Positions 19,936 to 21,813 of a stretch of 21,813 bases of DNA are shown here, in pieces. The notes below the pieces were generated by a model, which saw nothing but the letters and a program-made list of their open reading frames with translations, did no database searches and had not been told where the DNA came from. The first letter of the stretch is position 1. Each line of letters begins with the position of its first letter. The stretch lies in the NCBI GenBank assembly GCA_030040475.1, contig JASHTQ010000447.1, positions 1 to 21,813 of the forward strand, read 5' to 3'. A program made the translations under genes and the position numbers. The DNA comes from Streptosporangiaceae bacterium (lineage in GTDB: Bacteria > Actinomycetota > Actinomycetes > Streptosporangiales > Streptosporangiaceae).

Positions 19936-21354
19936 CTAGTCGGTGACGGGGCTGGCGCGGCGGGCGAGGACGCGGTCGGAGACCGCCGCGCGGGCCGGCA
20001 GACGATCCGGGCCGAAGACGGCATCGGCCCACCTGGCGACCCGGCGGCCGAGATCCTGCATCGGCCGCTCTACCAGCAGATAGGTCGCCGAGCAGATCCC
20101 GATGATGACGGCGAGGAAGGCCGCGGCGAGCAGCACCTGGAGCCCGAACGGATGGTGCCGGTCCAGCCAGGGCACGCTGTAGTAGACCTCGACGAGCAGC
20201 GGGTGCAGCAGGTACAGCGAGTAGCTGATCAGCCCGAGCCAGGTCAGCGCGCGCGGCCAGCGCAGGTGCCGGAACGCCATGCCGAACGCGAACGTCGCGC
20301 CGGCCAGCGCCAGCGAGAGGAACCAGGTGCGCTCCCAGGTGCCTTCCGCGCCCGCGGACATGCCCCAGGCGCGGCTGTGCCAGATGCCCGCCGCGATGGC
20401 CAGCGCGAACACCGCCACCGCGACCGGGATGGCCCGGCTCCATGGGTACTGGCCCTGCTCGGCTCGGTACAGCACGGTCCCGGTGAACATCAGCGCGAGG
20501 ATCGACAGCGCCTCCCACGGCCAGATCCAGCCGCCGTTGAAGGCGAGCAGCGTCAGCGCCACCAGCGCGGCCAGGGCCGCGCCGAGCATGCGCGGCACGC
20601 CGCGCCGGACGACCGCGACAGCAAGACCGGCCATTACCAGCGCGTCCGCGGCGAGCGCGACCAGCCGCGAGTCGTTCAGCGTGTGGGAGAAGTAGGCCTG
20701 CGGCAGGAAGCCGCCGATCGCCACCGCCGCGGCCGCGAACGCCAGCGCGTACCAGCTGCTGCGGCGGTGAATCCGGGCCGCAAACAGCGCGGTGAGCAGG
20801 AGGTAGAAGACCATCTCATAGGACAGCGACCAGACCACGAGGGGCAGGTTCTTCCCGTCGAGCACGTTCGACATCATCAGCAGCTGGGACAGCACCGACG
20901 TCTCCGGGTCCGAGCCCTCGCCGCGCAGGCCGCCGAGGTGCGCGAAGGCGAGCGCGACCGCGAGCCCCACCGCAAGCAGGTACAGCGGGTACAGCCGGAA
21001 CAGGCGGCTCACCCAGAACGTCCGCACGCTTCCCTTGCGTTCCAGCGACGCGGGCACGATGTACCCGCTGATCATGAAGAACACGAAGACGCCGTAGTTG
21101 CCCGGGTTGAACCACTGGTAGACGATCTGGCGCACCGCCTGGAGCACGTAGTACGACAGGTGGTCGAAGACGACGGCCAGCGCGGCGACCCCGCGCAGCA
21201 CGTCCAGCCACGCCAGCCGGCTTCCCGTCCCGGCCGCGTCGCGCGGGGCGACCGGCTCGGTCTGTGACGGGGAGGATGCTCCGGCCATGGGCTCCGACCC
21301 GGTATCGTCACGGTCGGTCATGCCCGCGTCACTACGAAGATGCCCGGAAGCCAT
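19936..21354 (-). CDS. Acyltransferase 3 family integral membrane protein (OafA/YrhL type)
   Basis: These proteins move acyl groups (often acetyl) onto cell-surface sugars or small molecules. The 472-residue product begins with a 45-residue hydrophilic stretch, then RLAWLDVLRGVAALAVVFDH, in which the R-x10-H motif is replaced by a late His, then FFMISGYIVPASLERKGS, FWVSRLFRLYPLYLL, and about ten hydrophobic helices ending IGICSATYLLVERPMQDLG. ATG 21354 is preferred: AAGGAA lies a few bases upstream, whereas the frame also opens at TTG 21390. It is first gene of a minus-strand group with the phosphatase and fructosamine kinase. A 10-bp inverted repeat lies about 95 bases upstream. The acceptor is unknown. 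Confidence 0.9.
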   Translation of the reverse strand: MASGHLRSDAGMTDRDDTGSEPMAGASSPSQTEPVAPRDAAGTGSRLAWLDVLRGVAALAVVFDHLSYYVLQAVRQIVYQWFNPGNYGVFVFFMISGYIVPASLERKGSVRTFWVSRLFRLYPLYLLAVGLAVALAFAHLGGLRGEGSDPETSVLSQLLMMSNVLDGKNLPLVVWSLSYEMVFYLLLTALFAARIHRRSSWYALAFAAAAVAIGGFLPQAYFSHTLNDSRLVALAADALVMAGLAVAVVRRGVPRMLGAALAALVALTLLAFNGGWIWPWEALSILALMFTGTVLYRAEQGQYPWSRAIPVAVAVFALAIAAGIWHSRAWGMSAGAEGTWERTWFLSLALAGATFAFGMAFRHLRWPRALTWLGLISYSLYLLHPLLVEVYYSVPWLDRHHPFGLQVLLAAAFLAVIIGICSATYLLVERPMQDLGRRVARWADAVFGPDRLPARAAVSDRVLARRASPVTD

Positions 21355-21446
21355 GCTTTCCTTCACGTCCGTGCCTAACGCCCGGTTCAACGCACGGGAC
21401 TCCAGGCCACGGTCACGCGCAAGGCGTACTGACTACAGCTACCACT

Positions 21447-21492
21447 GCTCGTTCGGAATAATGCTCTTAAAGATCTATTCTGCCGAACGAGC
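21447..21492. repeat. Perfect 10-bp inverted repeat upstream of the acyltransferase
   Basis: GCTCGTTCGG (21447-21456) and CCGAACGAGC (21483-21492) flank a 26-base A/T-rich centre that includes TAAAGATCTATT. The size and location, between the acyltransferase start and tRNA-Lys, suggest an operator pair or promoter-embedded element. Confidence 0.65.
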
Positions 21493-21589
21493 CACGGTAC
21501 CAGTCCCGGGTGACCGCGGCAGGCCATCGGCGAGACGTCCGCGATTCGCCCGCGCCGCCGATAGCTGCTACGATCACAGCGTTCTGCAG

Positions 21590-21662
21590 GCGCCGCTAGC
21601 TCAACTGGCAGAGCAGCGGACTCTTAATCCGCGGGTTCGGGGTTCGAGTCCCTGGCGGCGCA
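21590..21662 (+). tRNA. tRNA-Lys (anticodon CTT)
   Basis: Acceptor arms GCGCCGC (21590-21596) and GCGGCGC (21655-21661) pair perfectly. The anticodon arm is GCGGA-CTCTTAA-TCCGC with CTT at 21623-21625. The T-arm holds GGTTCGAGTCC. The discriminator is A21662, and CCA is not encoded (CCC follows). Confidence 0.97.
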
Positions 21663-21671
21663 CCCGTTCTG

Positions 21672-21703
21672 ACCTGGGATTTTACTACCCCAGGTCCATT
21701 TTT
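21672..21703 (+). terminator. Intrinsic terminator after tRNA-Lys
   Basis: ACCTGGG (21672-21678) and CCCAGGT (21689-21695) form a perfect 7-bp stem around a 10-base loop. A run of five T follows at 21699-21703. The hairpin lies 10 bases past the tRNA. Confidence 0.8.
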
Positions 21704-21813
21704 ATGTGTCCGGTTTGTCCCCATGTTGGATCCGCGTTCGCTCGTGAGTCACGACCGGGGTCGTGGCGGGCTTGTCAGATCTGGCCGAATCCGGGCGTAG
21801 CGGGGGCCGTGCC
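21702..21813 (-). CDS. Possible C-terminal end of a minus-strand gene (partial)
   Basis: One minus-strand frame is open from the window edge to TAA at 21702-21704. It ends THERTRIQHGDKPDT. Third positions are about 70% G/C, weaker than in neighbouring genes, and only 36 codons are visible. The terminator between it and the tRNA suits convergent genes. No family can be assigned; a recombinase beside the tRNA is only a thought. Confidence 0.2.
   Translation of the reverse strand, partial: ARPPLRPDSARSDKPATTPVVTHERTRIQHGDKPDT

Noticed and set aside
20152..21267. Plus-strand open frame across the acyltransferase gene
   Set aside because: It is rich in Arg/Gln/Glu/His, with no recognisable domain, and is complementary to a clear multi-pass membrane protein.

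Overview
The window is high-GC actinobacterial DNA. Coding third positions are almost all G or C, GTG starts are frequent, several genes appear leaderless, and the families are typical of Actinomycetota: LytR-CpsA-Psr protein, DUF2332, roadblock-like remnant, actinobacterial KAP-type NTPase, and orn beside tRNA-His. The style resembles Streptosporangiales or relatives, but the genus cannot be fixed from the sequence.

Layout. 1-2068: the end of a polar amino-acid ABC importer (binding-protein tail, permease, ATPase) and a small membrane protein. 2069-2372: gene-free, with a 28-bp repeat and a long inverted repeat. 2373-5756: an aminoglycoside-phosphotransferase-fold kinase (minus strand), a conserved protein of unknown function, a PNPOx-fold flavin/F420-type protein and oligoribonuclease (orn). 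5879-5955: tRNA-His. About 6000-10030 is the accessory part: a large membrane-inserted KAP-like P-loop NTPase of lower GC, a possible divergent micro-ORF, a membrane protein with a duplicated basic motif, a roadblock/LC7 gene reduced to its two ends, and a small companion gene. 10039-13622: DUF2332, a divergent TetR/membrane-protein pair sharing operator-like palindromes, a Tat-exported esterase reduced to its two ends, and a thymidylate-kinase-like protein. 13930-18400: an LCP cell-wall ligase, a LuxR-type DNA-binding protein and an OmpR-type two-component system. 18405-21354 (minus): an operon of acyltransferase 3, low-molecular-weight phosphatase and fructosamine kinase. The window closes with tRNA-Lys(CTT) and a terminator.

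How genes work together. The first three genes form one importer. The TetR protein probably represses both itself and the divergent membrane protein. The response regulator and histidine kinase overlap by GTGA and form one signalling unit. Phosphatase and fructosamine kinase overlap by GTGA, and their families can act in series on ribulosamine 5-phosphate adducts, so they may be a protein-deglycation pair.

Most notable: the KAP-like NTPase beside tRNA-His with its own near-consensus promoter; the duplicated-motif membrane protein; two separate genes with only N- and C-terminal scars left; a histidine kinase whose frame has no stop until it has run antisense through the whole fructosamine kinase gene; and a 15-codon leader ORF ending in ATGA on the LCP start.
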